The notes under the pieces were generated by a model. The model ran no database searches. It saw only the letters and a list, made by a program, of their open reading frames with translations, and was not told the DNA's origin. A program made the position numbers and the translations under genes. From positions 1 to 64,000 of the forward strand of contig NZ_JAHCSH010000004.1 in the NCBI RefSeq assembly GCF_018474005.1: DNA of 64,000 nucleotides, written 5' to 3'. Positions 63,249 to 64,000 of the stretch are shown in pieces; positions within the stretch are counted from its first letter, which is position 1, and each line of letters starts with the position of its first letter. The stretch is from Curvibacter sp. CHRR-16. GTDB lineage: Bacteria > Pseudomonadota > Gammaproteobacteria > Burkholderiales > Burkholderiaceae_C.

Positions 63249-64000
63249 TTAAATGATTTTGGAAAAACGTGCTCGGGTTCGGTCAGTCTGTAGGTATTTG
63301 TCAAACACCATGGCTACAGCACGCACGAAATACCACCCTTGGGCGGTGACTTGGATACCTGTGTCATCAATCTCCACCATGCCCTGGCCTTGCAAGGCAC
63401 GCAGGGCTTCTAACTCTGGGGCAAAGTAGGTTGGAAAATCCACCAAAAATGCCAAGTTGATGGACTCGTACGTGACACTGCCTTGGCACATGATGGCCAT
63501 GATGACGGCGCGGCGCACCAAATCGTCCCAATTGGCCGCCAAGCCCCGCACCACGGGGAAAGTACCTTGGTCTAAGCGATCGTAGTAATCTTCCAGCGTC
63601 TTGGCGTTTTGGCTGTACACAGCCCCCACCCGGCCAATGGCCGATACGCCCAGCGCCACCAAATCGCAATCGGGTTGGGTGCTGTAGCCTTGGAAATTGC
63701 GGTGCAAACGGCCCTGGCGTTTGGCTACTGCCAAGGCATCTTCAGGCAAAGCGAAATGGTCCATACCCACGTAGACATAACCAGCGTCTTGGAAGGCTTT
63801 GAGGGAACGAGCCAGCATGCTCAGCTTGGCCGAAGCACCGGGCAAGTCAGCCTGCAATATGCGGCGCTGGGGCTTAAAGCGTTCTGGCAAGTGCGCGTAG
63901 GCGTACAAAGCAATGCGGTCTGGGCGCAGCGCATTCACTTGAGCCAAGGTGCGATCAAACGACTCCGGTGTCTGCATGGGCAAACCGTAAATCAAGTCCA
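63249..64000 (-). CDS. hemN: Oxygen-independent coproporphyrinogen III oxidase HemN (5' part beyond window)
   Basis: The last 250 or so residues of a HemN protein. The frame enters from the right edge with LIYGLPMQTPESFDRTL, continues with RIALYAYAHLPERFKPQRRI, GMDHFALPEDALAVA and FQGYSTQPDCDLVALGVSAIG, and ends with the HemN C-terminal domain (FVRAVAMVFDKYL). The radical-SAM CxxxCxxC motif lies outside the window. The enzyme makes protoporphyrinogen without oxygen, consistent with a facultative lifestyle. The visible part is intact. Confidence 0.95.
   Translation of the reverse strand, partial: DLIYGLPMQTPESFDRTLAQVNALRPDRIALYAYAHLPERFKPQRRILQADLPGASAKLSMLARSLKAFQDAGYVYVGMDHFALPEDALAVAKRQGRLHRNFQGYSTQPDCDLVALGVSAIGRVGAVYSQNAKTLEDYYDRLDQGTFPVVRGLAANWDDLVRRAVIMAIMCQGSVTYESINLAFLVDFPTYFAPELEALRALQGQGMVEIDDTGIQVTAQGWYFVRAVAMVFDKYLQTDRTRARFSKII

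Overview
The window looks like chromosomal DNA of a betaproteobacterium in the order Burkholderiales, most likely family Comamonadaceae (Rhodoferax/Acidovorax/Limnohabitans-like). This rests on gene neighbourhoods typical of that order (rlmN-pilF-rodZ-ispG, odhAB-lpdA-zapE, ratA/rnfH beside smpB, prpE-pcc-mutase cluster), on protein sequence, and on a short interspersed repeat with TGCTAT...ATAGC ends that I associate with this family. Genus-level placement is inference. I see no rRNA, tRNA, IS element, prophage or CRISPR array. Genes are packed tightly and no gene-free stretch exceeds about 210 bases.

Layout. 1-3170: the tail of an unidentified ORF, then a tight four-gene plus-strand unit consisting of a J-domain-only protein and three unrecognised helical or acidic proteins. 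3178-13428: a minus-strand operon for non-phosphorylative L-fucose catabolism, containing a 2-keto-3-deoxy-L-fuconate dehydrogenase, a CUT2 sugar ABC transporter, a diketo-acid hydrolase, L-fuconate dehydratase, L-fuconolactonase and L-fucose dehydrogenase. It ends with a chemoreceptor translationally coupled to a sugar mutarotase. 13561-23466: mixed housekeeping and signalling genes (HGSNAT-like membrane protein, rlhA, a second chemoreceptor, CheY- and CheX-like proteins, nitroreductase, cyclase-FHA protein, ldcA, tadA-hydrolase fusion).

23423-38790: core genes guaA, guaB, a DUF4124 protein, rnfH, ratA, smpB, icd, a DUF192 protein, ispG, rodZ, pilF, rlmN, ndk, rluB, scpB, rluD and bamD. 38800-47486: a PP2C phosphatase, a small exported protein, zapE and the 2-oxoglutarate dehydrogenase operon (sucA, sucB, a CHMI-like gene, lpdA), preceded by a structured leader. 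47509-60392: the propionate to succinyl-CoA cluster (methylmalonyl-CoA mutase, meaB, pccB, pccA, a repeat-rich TPR membrane protein, an epimerase-like VOC protein, prpE) with a TetR gene upstream and a divergent GntR gene. 60475-64000: a Sel1-repeat protein, dusA, a SafE/DsbD-like membrane protein and the 3' part of hemN.

Working together, the fucose operon should yield pyruvate and lactate. The propionate cluster and the neighbouring 2-oxoglutarate dehydrogenase both produce succinyl-CoA. The best candidate for an undescribed system is the J-domain quartet at the left edge. Other notable items are the chemoreceptor inside the fucose operon, the 47-residue repeat protein inside the propionate cluster, the sucA leader, and the small repeats that supply coding sequence and stop codons to several genes.
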